Shown here in pieces: positions 42,861 to 54,467 of a stretch of DNA of 64,000 nucleotides (position 1 is the stretch's first letter; every line of letters begins with the position of its first letter). The position numbers and the translations under genes were made by a program. The stretch spans positions 1,860,001 through 1,924,000 of the forward strand of contig JAJTUP010000003.1 in the NCBI GenBank assembly GCA_021399435.1. The letters are read 5' to 3'. The notes under the pieces are model-generated. The model had not been told where the DNA came from. It saw only the letters and a list, made by a program, of their open reading frames with translations, and searched no databases. The stretch comes from Diaporthe sp. PMI_573 (lineage: Eukaryota; Ascomycota; Sordariomycetes; Diaporthales; Diaporthaceae).

Positions 42861-45120
42861 TCATCGCAGTCTGGAGCGCAGAGAGTCCCTCTTCGCAACC
42901 CACTCAGAGACGGTGTCTCTATAATCAGCCGGCCCATACGGGTCTGTAATCTCAGAAAACCACCCAATCTTACGATGCACCTTGAGACCCAAATCACCCA
43001 GCAATAGATCGAAGTACGGCACCGCGTCAAAGACAAAATCTGGGAACTGACTGCCCCGACCAGCCGGATACCGCCACTTCCCGAACCGACTATGGAGAAG
43101 CGTGTCATATCTCAGCTTTTCCATGGCTTCGTCATGTGTCCCGTGGTCCAGTTCCTGTACCGCTATATCTCCATCGAAAAAGGCCGAGATCCAAAGTGAC
43201 TGCAAGTGAACCATCGTTGCAATGGAGAAGTTGATCGCAAACGCCGAGAAGGCGATGTCCCTGGCCGCGAAGAATTTCGTAGATGGCGGGACCATGAAAC
43301 GGTAGAGTATGTACGGTGTGAGTCTCGTGGGGTTGGAAGGGTCGATTTCATCTTGCACGTGAGTAGACAGCCCTTTGGCTTCAGCTAGCGGGACGAATTC
43401 CCTGTTACTTTTTGGCTGGTCACGCAATCTAGGAAAGCGCATGAGTATTTCCTCGTCCGCCCTGCGGAGGAGGTCCGGCTTCCAGATAGGTTCGTCGTCC
43501 GATGGCACATGAGGCAACCCTAGCTCTTTCTCGATACCTTCAGGCAAGAACCTCAAGGGTGGCACATGCTTCCAGCCAGTGGCGCAGAAAAGCAATTCTG
43601 TCTCGAACGAAGTCCCGTCAGAAAGGTGCACGGTCGAAGGAGACAGCCGAATCAGGTCTGCTATATGAATCCTGACGGTGCCACTCGTGACATAATCGAA
43701 GAAATTAGTGTCGTAGTTTAAGATCGAGAAGGAGGTGCCGCTGAAGAACGAATCGAACCATGGCTTCAACTTCTTGGTTTCCGGGTGTTTGTCATATCTG
43801 TTCAGCGTAACGACGTCGTTGCCCAAAACCCACCAAAATCCCCGGGTGATGGCACGACCAATTCTTGTTTCGTGCCAGAACCGCCTGATGCCGGTGAAGC
43901 CATCTGCAAATCCCCATATACATGGGCTGAAATAGCTTAGCGAGAGCAAAATAATGGGTTTGGCGGATGCTTTCCCTGAGCGAGCGCACGGAAGGCTCGC
44001 AGCGAAGTGTCCGCGATCAGTCCCACTGCTCTCAGAGAGAAGCGATTCACTTCTTTGACCAGGACAAGGAGAAGTAGAGTGTGAGGGTGCTAACCTAAAC
44101 CAGGTCAATAGCCGAGTATTGACAAGCTTCTCAAGCCACTTTTTAAAGGGAGTTACGTATGGCGGTGCTTGCCAGATTGGTCCATGGCCGCTTTCTGCAG
44201 ATACGTTAGAGTTGAGTGTATGGCAGACCGTGTTCTTAACATACCGCGTATCACCCAGTTGACTTGCACCCCCTTTGACGCGTAGGCGTAGACAGCATCC
44301 CAACCCGATTTCGTTCCACCAAGGACTGTCACAGACTTTGCGGTGTCGACTGTATCTGCGTGCTTTGGGAAATGTTTCATGTGAAATATCGGTGCGTGAA
44401 AAGTTTCCTCGCCGTCGAATTTGGGCAGGAACTCTTCTGAGGACAGCCCAGTGGCGACCACGACTTTTGCCGCATCGATTTTGATGATTTGGCCTTCGGC
44501 TCCAGCCGTTATGATCCACCCACCTTGGTCTCGATGTTCAGCACTGATAACTGTATGCCGAAACCAGATTTTATTTGCGATCCCAAACTTCATTGCATAG
44601 CGAGACAGGTACTCGTGAATTATGTGTCCAGGAATGTGTTGACCTCGTTCTATCCCGAACTCCTCGGGGACCAAGGGAAAGTCTGGGTACTCCAGAGTGC
44701 CAACGAGGTTGTTGGTTTTCAGGCCAGGGTACAGCCTTTCCTTGGCCCACTACATCATACAGAGTCAGCTTCTGGGAACAAGAATCGGTCTCTTGAGGCA
44801 GACGCGGCCAATTACACGCGTAGTTTCAGGAAGTGCTTTTTAAAGTAAATAGTATGGTGGAGATTAATGACGCGAAAGAAAGCTCTCGGCCTGGGAATAT
44901 TCTTACTGTGCCACCCAGGCTCTCGTTTTGGTCCAAAAGGACTACAGAATGTTGGGGATGCAAAAGCTGGTACGTCTTTGCATTCACCAGTCCTGCCCAA
45001 CCTAGGTATTTATGCCTGACGTTAGCCAACAGGAACACCCTAAGCCCGGGTGCCATTTCGGCAATATAACATACCAGCACCGATAACCACGAGATCAAAT
45101 TTGTGCTCCTGGGGAGACAT
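42861..45120 (-). CDS. Flavin-dependent monooxygenase (FMO/Baeyer-Villiger-like)
   Basis: FAD/NADPH monooxygenase inserting one oxygen into a small substrate. Spliced model in transcription order: 45120-45075, 45001-44907, 44749-44245, 44194-44095 and 43926-42861 (603 residues). Intron 1 cuts the first dinucleotide motif, which becomes LVVIGAGWAGLVNAKTY after splicing. Intron 2 restores GGTWAKERLYPGLKTNN. Intron 3 restores VIRESGHGP. Intron 4 (168 nt, GTTAGC donor) restores LLTWFSPCIWGFADG. The second dinucleotide motif (VTVLGGTKSGWDAVYAYA) binds NADPH. A FATGW-like block is present as LFCATGWKHV. The family is frequent in fungal metabolite clusters. It is transcribed in the same direction as the MFS gene upstream of it, about 250 bases away. 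Confidence 0.88.
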
Positions 45121-45368
45121 TTTGCATAGTTTGCGTAGAGGCAGTTTTGTCTAGGTGTAACAGCAAAACTTGTAACTAACAGGCGGAGTACGCGATAAAC
45201 AGTGGAGAACCACCCGGGTACTTCAACTGCATGGAGCAAGAAAAGCCACCGTATTATATAGGAATTGACTGTTTGCAGTGTTACCCTGACAAGGCCAATT
45301 TTGCCCTAGCTGCTTACTAGATGGCACTGCCTCCATCTCTGTCCCCAGCCCCTGGCCCCCGTAAGCGC

Positions 45369-47160
45369 TTACAGCACGTGCTTGAACAGCGGACTCTTAT
45401 CTCCCATAGCCAGCAAATCTGCGTCGTCATGTGGTGCATTACGGAGCATCCTTTCCTTCCTTGCGTTGGAAATTACATAACTCCACTCCATGAGCAAGGC
45501 CATCAGCAAAGCGTAAGCTCCAAGAGCCAGACTGAGCCCAAACCCGGTCTCGTAACGCGGGGCTTGGCTCTCGAGGTACATGAAGCTACCAATGATTCCG
45601 CCGAAGTTTCCAACCGCATTTGTCAGGGCCACACCAACTGCCCTTCGGCTGGAAGGCGCTATGTTGTTTGCATTCCATGCCTGAGTTGCAGGCTGGATAG
45701 GATATATGCCGATCATGGCCAGGACAATCGCGGGCCAAACGGCGCTGGCGTTGGTGGCGATCGCTCCGTTCAGGGATAGCATGATGGAGTACCCGACCAG
45801 GATGAAAGCGCCCGGGATGGCGACGAAGGGCATTCTCCAGTTGAAGCGATCGGACAGCTTGCCACAGACGAGAGAAGACAGAGCCCCCGCGAGGTAAGGT
45901 GGAGCAGACAAAAATTGAGCTTTCATAGTGCTGACACCCATGGCCTTCGTAATGGTTGGGAGGGTGAATTTGATTCCTGGAGCTCATGTTATTTGTACGT
46001 TCAGTCGCGGGCGAGATGGATGAAAGATTGCGCAGCGGTGTTGCTTACCGTACGAACATGAGGTGTTGGCGATTAGGAACGAGCCGTGCACATACAGCCT
46101 CCAGTTCATCAGGACAGCCTTCACATCCGCCCAGGTCTGATTCTCCTGCTCCTGCATATCCTGCAGCTTCCCACCTTGTTTGATAAAGTTCTGGAGCTCA
46201 AGAAATCGTATCTCGTCTTTATCGAGCCATCGGTGTGATAAACTCGGCGAATCGATCAAGAGAACGAAAGAGGCCAACCCAAGGCCCACGGTGACCAAGC
46301 CTTCGACGAGGAATATCCACTGCCAGCCATGGTAACCGGAATGGCCGTCCAGCTGAGAAATGCCACCAGCGAGGAGCCCTGAAAATGCCCCTGACAGAGC
46401 AGACGCGCAGTAGAAATAAGAAATGCGGCTTGCTAAATCTCTCGGCATATACCATCGGCTGCAGATGTATATTGCTGCTGGAAAGAAGCCAGTTCTATTT
46501 GATAGATGTCAGTGCGACTCAAACCGTACAAGTATGTTAAGACAATCCTGTGCAAACACAAAGCGGGCGTCTTACTCGAATAAGCCTAGCAGAAACCGAA
46601 CTGCAACGAGCTGAGAGAAGTTGCGGACCAGGCCGGTGCAGGTCATCACCGTGCCCCAGATAGAGATCAATATCCCAATGTAGAGAGATGGCCGGCGGAA
46701 CTTTTTCAGAAGTATGTTGCTTGGCACCATGAACAGAATGTAAGGGAGGAAGAAAATTGCCAGGGCGACATTGTACTCGGTGCCTGTGAGCCCCAAATCC
46801 TCAATTAAGCCCTCGATCTTGGCATTGCCGATATTGGCGCGGTCAATGTGGGCTATCAGGTACAGGATGGTCAACATAGGAATGAGGCGGATATCGATCT
46901 TATTGCGCCAGTCGTGGTCAGCAGCAAGCCCAGAGGACGTTGTGCGGAGCAGGGACGCTCACCTTGCGTACAACGCGCTTTCGTCTTTTGGCATCAAAGC
47001 CGGTATAGAATTCGATATCGTCTGATGATAGACCCAGGACTCGAAAACCATCGATTTCGGCGATCGAATCTGAGCCGACGCTATCATCTGTCAGGCGCCT
47101 GGAGCAGCAAGCCTCAGGATCCGACTTTTCAATCTGTTCTGGTAGGTTCTTGGCAGACAT
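45369..47160 (-). CDS. MFS transporter, anion:cation symporter (ACS, Dal5-like) family
   Basis: Plasma-membrane transporter with 12 predicted spans, 524 residues. Spliced model: 47160-46963, 46898-46576, 46494-46049 and 45976-45369; introns of 64, 81 and 72 nt. The joins give RKIDIRLIPMLTILYLIAHI-DRANIGNAK, the classic first-span signature of ACS transporters, then LLGLFETGFFPAAIYICSRWY, and SYGIKFTLPTITKAMGVST. Mid-protein HGWQWIFLVEGLVTVGLG is also characteristic. Members carry allantoate, nicotinate, biotin precursors and similar organic anions. Next to a flavin monooxygenase and a GMC oxidoreductase it may import or export their substrate or product. Its substrate cannot be predicted from sequence. 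Confidence 0.9.
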
Positions 47161-49104
47161 GATTATCTAGGAATATCTCTTGGAGTTACGGCACTGAAAT
47201 GAGCCTTCAGTGTGGAATGAGAAGCAGGTGCTCAGCAACCACCAGCGGTCACGCCCAGAAAAAAGGGCTTCTGTTACCAAACGTTGAGATTTCAGAAATG
47301 GGCAAGTCATATCACGCGAGCAAGACAACTGCTATGTGGGTCTTATAGAGCTCTACGGAAGCCAGTGGAACAGCGTCTCAACGAGATTTGATGCTAAAAT
47401 CGGACGTCATTGACTGGCTGTCCATTGTATGATCCTACTGCTTCGAACATGGCCGTGAAGCAGACGCCGGCGGTTGTGTACGAGGTAGTCATGCTCCCAC
47501 ACGGAGGGTGATATATACAACGCAGTGACTTGCTAAGCGGAGCGCGACGGAAAATTAGAGCAGTAAACATGGGTCAGTTCCCGTAGAACAGCGACGGTCA
47601 TCCGCGCGAAGCTTTGGTTCTGCCGCCGTCGCGGAGCTTGGGTGTAGTATTTCTAGCTAAGCGTTCCTTAGACACGGGCCCGCACAGATTATTATGACGG
47701 ACAAGGCCACGATGCCAGTGGAGATCAACAAGCAGCGCAATGGCATGTGATGCTCTCTTGCGATTATGTTGGGTCGACTGATCTTGTGCACGTTTCAGGC
47801 CAAAGATCCGGACCGGAGTGGTTGTTGGGTGATCAACAAAAATGACGGGAGCAAAGCGTAGCTGCCAGATTCGGTTCCCAGACGCCTTGGCCGTGACATC
47901 TCCGGAACTTTCCCATGGTAACTTCGTGAGACCCGAGGTGATATAAATTAATATTTGACACCAGCAGGCCACGCTCAGAATGGCTCATGTACTGAAGCCG
48001 CTTCGACAAATACGTGCGCGGGATCGGGGAAATCTTCAGAATCGAGCCGAGAGGCGTTCTCGAGCCTCTTTAGTAGGTGTGACCTTGGTGAAGAGCTTTA
48101 GGGCGATAGCTCCGAGCGGTTCCCACACGTTGCGAACTACTATGCCAACTGGAGGGGCAGCCAGTCGTGCAAGTACCCACGTTAGGCTACTGGTGGCGAC
48201 AGTTACGACCTCACGATTTGAAGCAGATCCTAGCGCGAGTTGCATAACCGCAATGGAGAGGACCCTTTGAGCAGGGCCAACGTTGAAGCGCTCAAGTCGG
48301 GAAGTAAGACGCAGGTAACGTAGAGTTTGTACTGCACAAAGCTCCCCAGCGTGTCTTCGATGGACCGCAGCGGGAGGTGACATTTTGGCCTGGGCAGAAG
48401 ATTTGCCGCGTTGTGCGAGTCTTTGCTCGGTGAAGCAGCTCTAACCCGAAGCTTCGATCGGCCCAGGGCTTGCACTACTCGTGTCGTTGCGACCATGGCC
48501 AGCCCTGCGTTTATACTTCGATCTCCTCGGACAGTGTGCTGGATGATGGAGATGAGAAGCTGTATTTGATGCTTATCACTCTGCCCAGCGTTGGGTAAGA
48601 GGTCGGCGTGGCATGATTGAGACAGTGACCGCAAGATTGGGGGGGGGGGCGATGAAATGAGAGGGTGAGATTAGCTGGCAGCAATGTCGCTGGTGCTGCA
48701 GCGTGACTGTGGTGTTCAGGGCAGTGAAGCGCGAGGAACTGCTCCTGCAAGGTTCGGCTGCATGTGCCCGCTGAGGAAATTTGCACAGTTCGGGTGTACT
48801 TGTATTCGTCATCCTTTCCGAAATCGCCGTGGCCCATTGAAGGTGGGTTCTTCCTTTGCCTCTACGACCCCGGGGATTGCATTGCTCGTAGCGGCGTGGC
48901 CCGGGAGGCCATCTTCACACGCCAGACGATGGAATCTTGGGGGCTTGAGCGTGGCGGGCTTGAGCGTGGCAGGCTCTCGTCACTCTGAACCAGCCTGGAC
49001 GCCTTTTGGCCTTGGGGAAACGAACTGTCAGGGACGCGACCATCTCACTTCGGGCCTGATATTCATGCACATTTCCTGAACAACTCGCTGCGGGCTGAAT
49101 CGCC
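47161..49104. other. Intergenic, low-confidence small frames only
   Basis: About 1.9 kb. Minus-strand frames at 47598-47972, 48036-48383 and 48230-48634 overlap each other and show no domain features, so none is called. There is an 11-base G run (48639-48649) and a short tandem duplication of GGGCTTGAGCGTGGC near 48948-48975. Confidence 0.4.
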
Positions 49105-49839
49105 TCAACTGGCTGCCTCGTCAAAGTGAGAGGAGACGTGGTGGGCGACAGCAACCTCGTCGCCTTCGAATTCACCGCAGACTGGGCAAGTCGCCGACTC
49201 AGTTGGCGGTCGGGACACGGAGGCCGAGCCTTCGGCGGCCAGCTCATCTGGGGCAGCGGTGGCGTCGTTGCTGCTGTTGCCTTTGCCCCGGCCTCGCCTT
49301 TTCGGCCTCGTCTCCTTGACATAGGCATCAAGACCGATCTGCTGCGGCGGGACGTCTTGGTCCTCGCTGTATCGGATGTCGCCGCCCCCGTCTCGCCGGC
49401 GACCTCTGAAAGGGCGGCTCTGAGGGGGTTGGCCGTCTTGCCGCTGACCGTCATGGATCGCGGCTTCCTGGAGGCTACCGGAGCCACTGGGCTGCCCGGA
49501 GGATGGCACCGCAGTTGAAGACATGGTCTGCACTCTTCCAACCCGCCCATCAGTCAGCCGCACTTTGATGCCACGGGGGTGGTTCCCGCGCGTCAGGACA
49601 TCTCCGATGACGCCCTGCACGGTGCGGCCTGTTGGCTGGTCGGCTTTGAGGACGATGTTGACGCCTGCTCCGGGGACCACTTCGCGTATAGTTGGCACTG
49701 GAGGGTGTCGCCGTCGATCCATTTTGTGAATGTGTTGGTCTCTATGCGTGGGTGCGCCAACCAGGAACGGACGGAGAGTCGAAAGGATTTGGGTTGCAAA
49801 TGGGATGTTGAAGTCATCAAATTTGGAGGTGGGGTCCAT
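49105..49839 (-). CDS. YwbE-domain (DUF2196) protein with C-terminal zinc finger
   Basis: 244 residues, intronless. Residues about 53-105 match the small bacterial YwbE family (VPGAGVNIVLKADQ, then TGRTVQGVIGDVLTRGNHPRG, then IKVRLTDGRVGRVQ), thought to be a compact beta-barrel and of unknown function. In bacteria this is nearly the whole protein. Here it is followed by a long disordered Arg/Gly/Pro-rich linker (RPFRGRRRDGGG, PKRRGRGKG) and a C-terminal zinc finger of the form C-x2-C-x11-H-H-x3-H (CPVCGEFEGDEVAVAHHVSSH), which resembles a UBZ-type ubiquitin- or nucleic-acid-binding finger. The arrangement suggests an RNA- or ubiquitin-linked role, but that is inference. Confidence 0.8.
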   Translation of the reverse strand: MDPTSKFDDFNIPFATQILSTLRPFLVGAPTHRDQHIHKMDRRRHPPVPTIREVVPGAGVNIVLKADQPTGRTVQGVIGDVLTRGNHPRGIKVRLTDGRVGRVQTMSSTAVPSSGQPSGSGSLQEAAIHDGQRQDGQPPQSRPFRGRRRDGGGDIRYSEDQDVPPQQIGLDAYVKETRPKRRGRGKGNSSNDATAAPDELAAEGSASVSRPPTESATCPVCGEFEGDEVAVAHHVSSHFDEAAS

Positions 49840-49989
49840 GGCAGACCTTAGCTGCGGCTAGGCTAGGCAGGCCAGTGGGGCTCAGGCACCTGTGGTCTAA
49901 AAGGCCTTAACAATCTTCCGCAAGGCAGCCTCGATGAGCCATCAGTTTGGAAGACTGGATCGCTATCGAAATAATTCATCAAAAATCCG

Positions 49990-52495
49990 TCATGTCCATT
50001 GAAGAAACATCGGGCTGGTGATCACCTTCCCCCCGTCCCACTCTCGCCCAACAAGATACACAGCCTGTTGCTTGCCTAGGGTCTGGGCAGAAATGGGCAC
50101 AGCTCCCGTCGCCTGAGTCGGCAAGGCGACATCCTCGACCAGCTCAGCACTGACAAAGAGTCCAGCACCCCCCTTAATCTCCCATCTCCTGCCTCCATTT
50201 CCATCAAGGTCCTGAGCTGAAGCTTCAAATTCAAATGCAGGCTGCTGCTTGTGAGGGTTGCCCGTCAGGGCGTCCCCTACCTTGACATAACCACCCAGCG
50301 TGCCGTGGATCTTGACTGCACTCGGCAGCTTGTCGTTGTTTTCAAACGTCACCAACACGCCGTCAAAATCCCCACTCGTGCGTGTCGAGAAAGACACCGA
50401 ATTGTCTGACCTCCGTTCGATGGTCTCTTCTGGGACATGGAGAACTCCGCCAAAGGGCTGCACGCCACTGATTTTGGCTTCTCCATTTGTTGTAATGATG
50501 CCTTTCCACACCGCCTCCCTGTAACGATCATAGAGCCTGGCCCCACCCCACTTGATCATGAGTCTCTTCCTCGGCTGCGAGTCCGAGAGTGACGGCTTGG
50601 ATTCAGATCGCAAATCTCGTTGCCAGATAATACCACTGGCATCCCAAGCCTCGATCGAAGAAAACCCAGTTGACCCGTAGAACGCGTAATCGAGGCTGAC
50701 ATCGCTCCGAGAGTCCACCTGGACATCGTCGCCCTGGATGGCCCCCTCACTGCCAGTAGAAACCAGCCCAACGATCCTCTCGCCAGTCGTGGCAAAGGTA
50801 TGGCGAGCCCTGAGGGCTTTGGCAACCGCCGCCCGGTCCAGAGATGGGGCGAGCACGCCCGTCAGCCCACCCTTTGTGCCAAACACCGCCGTGCCGGGCA
50901 CGCCGCCACCACACCTGCCCCGGTGCTCGTCCGAGTTGGCGCAGACCCCCATCTTCCAGCCCCTGCGCACCGCATCCTGCAGCAGCCACTCGAAGTGGCC
51001 CCACGCGCTGCCAATCTCCAGGAGCCGCTCGAGGCCCGGGTGATGCCATGCCAGGTTGCACCTCCGGCCACCCACATGCGGGATCAGGAGGTGCGATTCT
51101 GGCGAGTGCGCGTAGGTCGCGTACACCTCGTCGAGCGGCCATGCCCCTGGTTGCAGCTCCGATGGGCCGTGCTCGTTCCACTCGAAGCTCCTGGCTACGT
51201 TGCCGTTCTTGTCCACTGGGAACTCGATTGGGTTGGAGGCCTCGTCGAGGAACACGACGTTGTGGTCACCACCTGCTGCGGAGTTACCGCACCATTCGGT
51301 GCCGGGGAAGATGACGACTTCACCCGGTTTATTGGTGGTCCTGATGATTTCAAGTGTCTTCTCCCACCGATCCTTGGTGATGTTGAAGTCATTTGCAGTA
51401 TATCCAACGATGTCGAGGCCAGCAATCTTCTGGGCGTACGAGAAGTTGTATGTCGTTGAGTTTGTCCCGACCGTATCGTCAGAGTGGACGTGGAGATCAG
51501 CGTACAACACGCGAGGGACAGATAGGTGGCTTTTCACAGAAATTGTATCTGTGTGTGTCTGAATGGCGGTACCAGTCGTATCGGCCAGCGTCACGGTCAC
51601 TTGGTGCTCTCCCTCGGGCTTCAATGATACGCTGGTTGAACCACAGGTCCATCCATTAGGGCTCAGCAACACTTGGGCGTTGATCAATGTGCTCCTATCG
51701 TCTTGACTCTCAATCTGGATATTAGCTTGAAGACCAGCCTGGTCGATCGTGGCATTGCCCCAGACATCTTCGGTATGGATGTGGACCGGAAAGTCTACAC
51801 CGGGGCCGACAACCCTCGGCGTGATGACCTTGAGCTTCGCGATATCTCCACTGTGGATGTTGAAACTCAAGTCCGGTTTGATGGGCGCAAATCGAGAGGT
51901 CCCTACGGGATCGATGTACCACCTCATGCGAAAATCCTCCTCGACAAATGTCTGCACTCGAGTGCCTCTGGCTCCGAACCGTGTGTCGCCGATACGCACG
52001 ACGATCTTGTCCCCAGGATTGAGATAACCATCGACAATGTCAATAATGATAGCCTTTTGGAAAGGTCTCTCGTGGCCCTTTTGGTCGAAGCGGACCGATA
52101 GCCCTTGGACCGTGGCAGGCGTCTGGCCGGCCAACAACTCGCCTGGTTCGTATTCTGCAGATACATAGTTATCGGCCGTCTGGTCTGACGTTTGCAAGAG
52201 AGCCCAGTCCTGCACCAAGTTTTAGCGTACGGTGATTAGCACATGGGGTTCCAAAGGATGCAAGACAAACAGAATAAAATTTGAAGGTGCCTTTGATCCA
52301 TGCTCCGTCAGCCAGCCCACTACCCCCGACGGTGTAAGTAATGACGACTTCTGTCCATTGCCCCGCGGTCAAGCTAGTCGTATTGCACTGTAGGCTCCCC
52401 AAGAATGGTAGCTCCTTGATATACTGGTATAGTCCTTTGGGCGCGAAGTACTTGCCGGCCAGGGCAGCCAGCTCATCTTTGGACAGTTGCTTCAT
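49990..52495 (-). CDS. Large PHP/DUF3604-like metal-dependent hydrolase
   Basis: 814 residues. Spliced model: 52495-52271 and 52209-49990, with one 61-nt intron (GTTTGT...GTGCAG) that joins GTFKFYS to DWALLQTSDQ. The N-terminal 260 residues look like beta-sandwich modules. The catalytic region then opens with LYADLHVHSDDTVGTN (the HxH of PHP phosphoesterases). It continues with IFPGTEWCGNS and GGDHNVVF (Glu and His), LIPHVGGRRCN (His) and CANSDEHRGRC (Asp and His), and ends with ALRARHTFATTGERI, the layout of DUF3604 proteins. These are expected to bind two or three metal ions and cut phosphate or related esters. The substrate is unknown. No signal peptide is evident, so it may be cytosolic. 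Confidence 0.8.
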
Positions 52496-52946
52496 GGCTG
52501 TCAAATTGTATGCAACATATAAGTTGGTCAACAGCACAGCGCCTTCACATTTGTTCCCAAGTCCTTGGATATGTCGATATGGAAGAACTTTTTTCTCTAT
52601 ATCAAAATGGCCGCTCCGCACCGTGGACATCATCCATGGGGCACAGATTAGACGCATGCCGAGCCACGAAACCCCGGTTCCACCGTTGCATCCGCCTCCC
52701 GCGCGTACAGCAATTGCGTGCTATCACGTCAACGTCTCCATCATTTTCGCATGCTCTATTGCCGGCTCGATCAGATGGAGTACAGGCAAAGGGGCTACGG
52801 TAAAATACGATAAGCAAGGTAAACCATGCAAGTGCTGGGCATCGTGGCATGGCAGCCTTCAAAAGAAGGTACCAAGTAAAGTCTTGCCAAATGCCATTTC
52901 TGCCAAACAAGACACTATCTTGATTCCTATTAGAACTACTGAGATT

Positions 52947-53731
52947 ATGCCCAGCCTCACTCAAGTTCGGCGACAAGCCTGGGACTTTGTTGAAACCGAT
53001 CCTAATATTGGCCGTATTTGGAGTGCGGCCGTTGCAGGGTCCAAATCCCTGAGCTATGGCTTCAAGGGCTACGTGCTCGATGAATTTCCAATCCTACTGG
53101 TTACCGAATTACTCACCAAGGTGGATCTTCAACGACGTGATCTCGGGCATAACCATTGGCGTTTTGCTCGTCCCACAGAGTCTGTCATACGCGAGTGCTG
53201 CCAACATTCTAGGGTCATATGGCTTGGTTTCCAGCTGTCTGCCAATGCTGATCTACCTGGTTATGGGAACTTCCAAAGGTTTGTACAAAAGAAACCGACG
53301 TTTTGCCGTCCCACTCAGACGACTCACGTCCACTCCTGCGAGAGGTCGTCATCGACGTTAGACGTCTTAACAACATAGACGTCACTGGAACCCAGGCATT
53401 GCACGGCCTGAAGGCTGGACTGAAATCGCATGCTGGCCAGCGAGTTCGATTCGTCTTTGTGAGGATGACTCCAAACGTGAAGAAAACCCTGCAAAGAACC
53501 GGATGGTCTTTAATGAGGGGAGAGGGTGGAATGACAAACATCGGCGCAGGTCTAAGCCCTGCCAAAGCGGAATCCTCTGAGAGGTCAGACAAGATCAGGG
53601 GTGGCGGGGACGTTTTCGAATTTGTCCACTCTGCTTTGTATGAGACTTCCGTGGTCAGGTCTGGACAACCGAGAAATGTGCGCCACGACTCGCAAAAACA
53701 TGTACCTGATAACTTCGGTACGGAGTCATAA
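52947..53731 (+). pseudogene. Remnant of a SulP-family sulfate permease gene
   Basis: The start encodes the cytosolic N-terminus of a fungal sulfate permease (FVETDPNIGRIWSAAVAGS). Near 53093-53099 the frame slips, and the next family block (WLPNYSPRWIFND, then VISGITIGVLLVPQSLSYAS up to YLVMGTSKG) is in the frame starting at 53056. Near 53278 most of the membrane domain is missing. The sequence jumps to the C-terminal STAS domain in a third frame (SHSDDSRPLLREVVIDVRRLNNIDVTGTQALHGL, from about 53303) and ends at 53731. About two thirds of a normal 800-residue protein is absent. No transport can be expected. It lies head to head with the PHP-like gene. Confidence 0.75.
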
Positions 53732-54467
53732 CCAGATGCTGAAGAGCCACAGAGAAAATGACCATTAGAATTTGTATATTTTGCATTCTGCTCCCGAAAA
53801 AGAGACGAAAGGAGGGAAGATAATTGAAAAAAGTCAGAATCCGCATTCAAAATGATACGGTGAAGGAATAACACTACAAACTCTATTATGGGATTGATGC
53901 TGTCAAGAGAAATGTGTTGCGGAGCTTCGACATTGATGCGTAGCAGGACCAAAGCCCGTAGATACAATTTGAATTAAGTATCAAGGCATCCAACATGTAA
54001 CTCTATATAATGCTGTTCTGTATTTCACAAGAGCATCGATATGGATACAAATCATGATACAACCACCGCACTAACTTCCCTCTCCTACGCGTCACCAACT
54101 GCAAGTGTCAAATGTGAGTCGATCACCAACCACCAGAAACAAAAAAGTATTAATAGCCACCATACGGACATAAACTGGCACCACACCGTTCGTCTCCCAT
54201 CAGCTCACAGTTGGACCAAGCTCCCATATTTCGTCCACACATTCGTCCATCACGCCATCTGCTTGCTGCATAGCTGTTCCAATACAAGCTTTCTGGACAC
54301 CCTTCTTGACAAACATTGTGCTAGCGGCTTCCATATCCCAGGTGGTATTGGGGTACACTGTATCAGCCCATATGAAATTCCAGATGACGATATCCCCGCA
54401 AAGATTAACTCTACGGTGGAGAACCTCACCGTCGTTGCCAATCCCTCGAATGTCAAGCCCGCGAGCC
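53732..54467. other. Intergenic
   Basis: AT-rich 736 bases between the sulfate-permease remnant and the Cys-rich gene. The short plus-strand frame at 54041 looks antisense or chance. Confidence 0.4.

Noticed and set aside
48036..48634. Two overlapping minus-strand frames (115 and 134 codons)
   Set aside because: They overlap in different frames and neither has family features or a convincing splice structure.
48948..48975. Short tandem duplication as a possible repeat array or CRISPR-like element
   Set aside because: Only two copies of a 15-base unit; an ordinary local duplication.
52341..52946. N-terminal extension of the sulfate permease remnant
   Set aside because: The region is antisense to the first exon of the PHP-like gene and lacks permease features before the Met at 52947.
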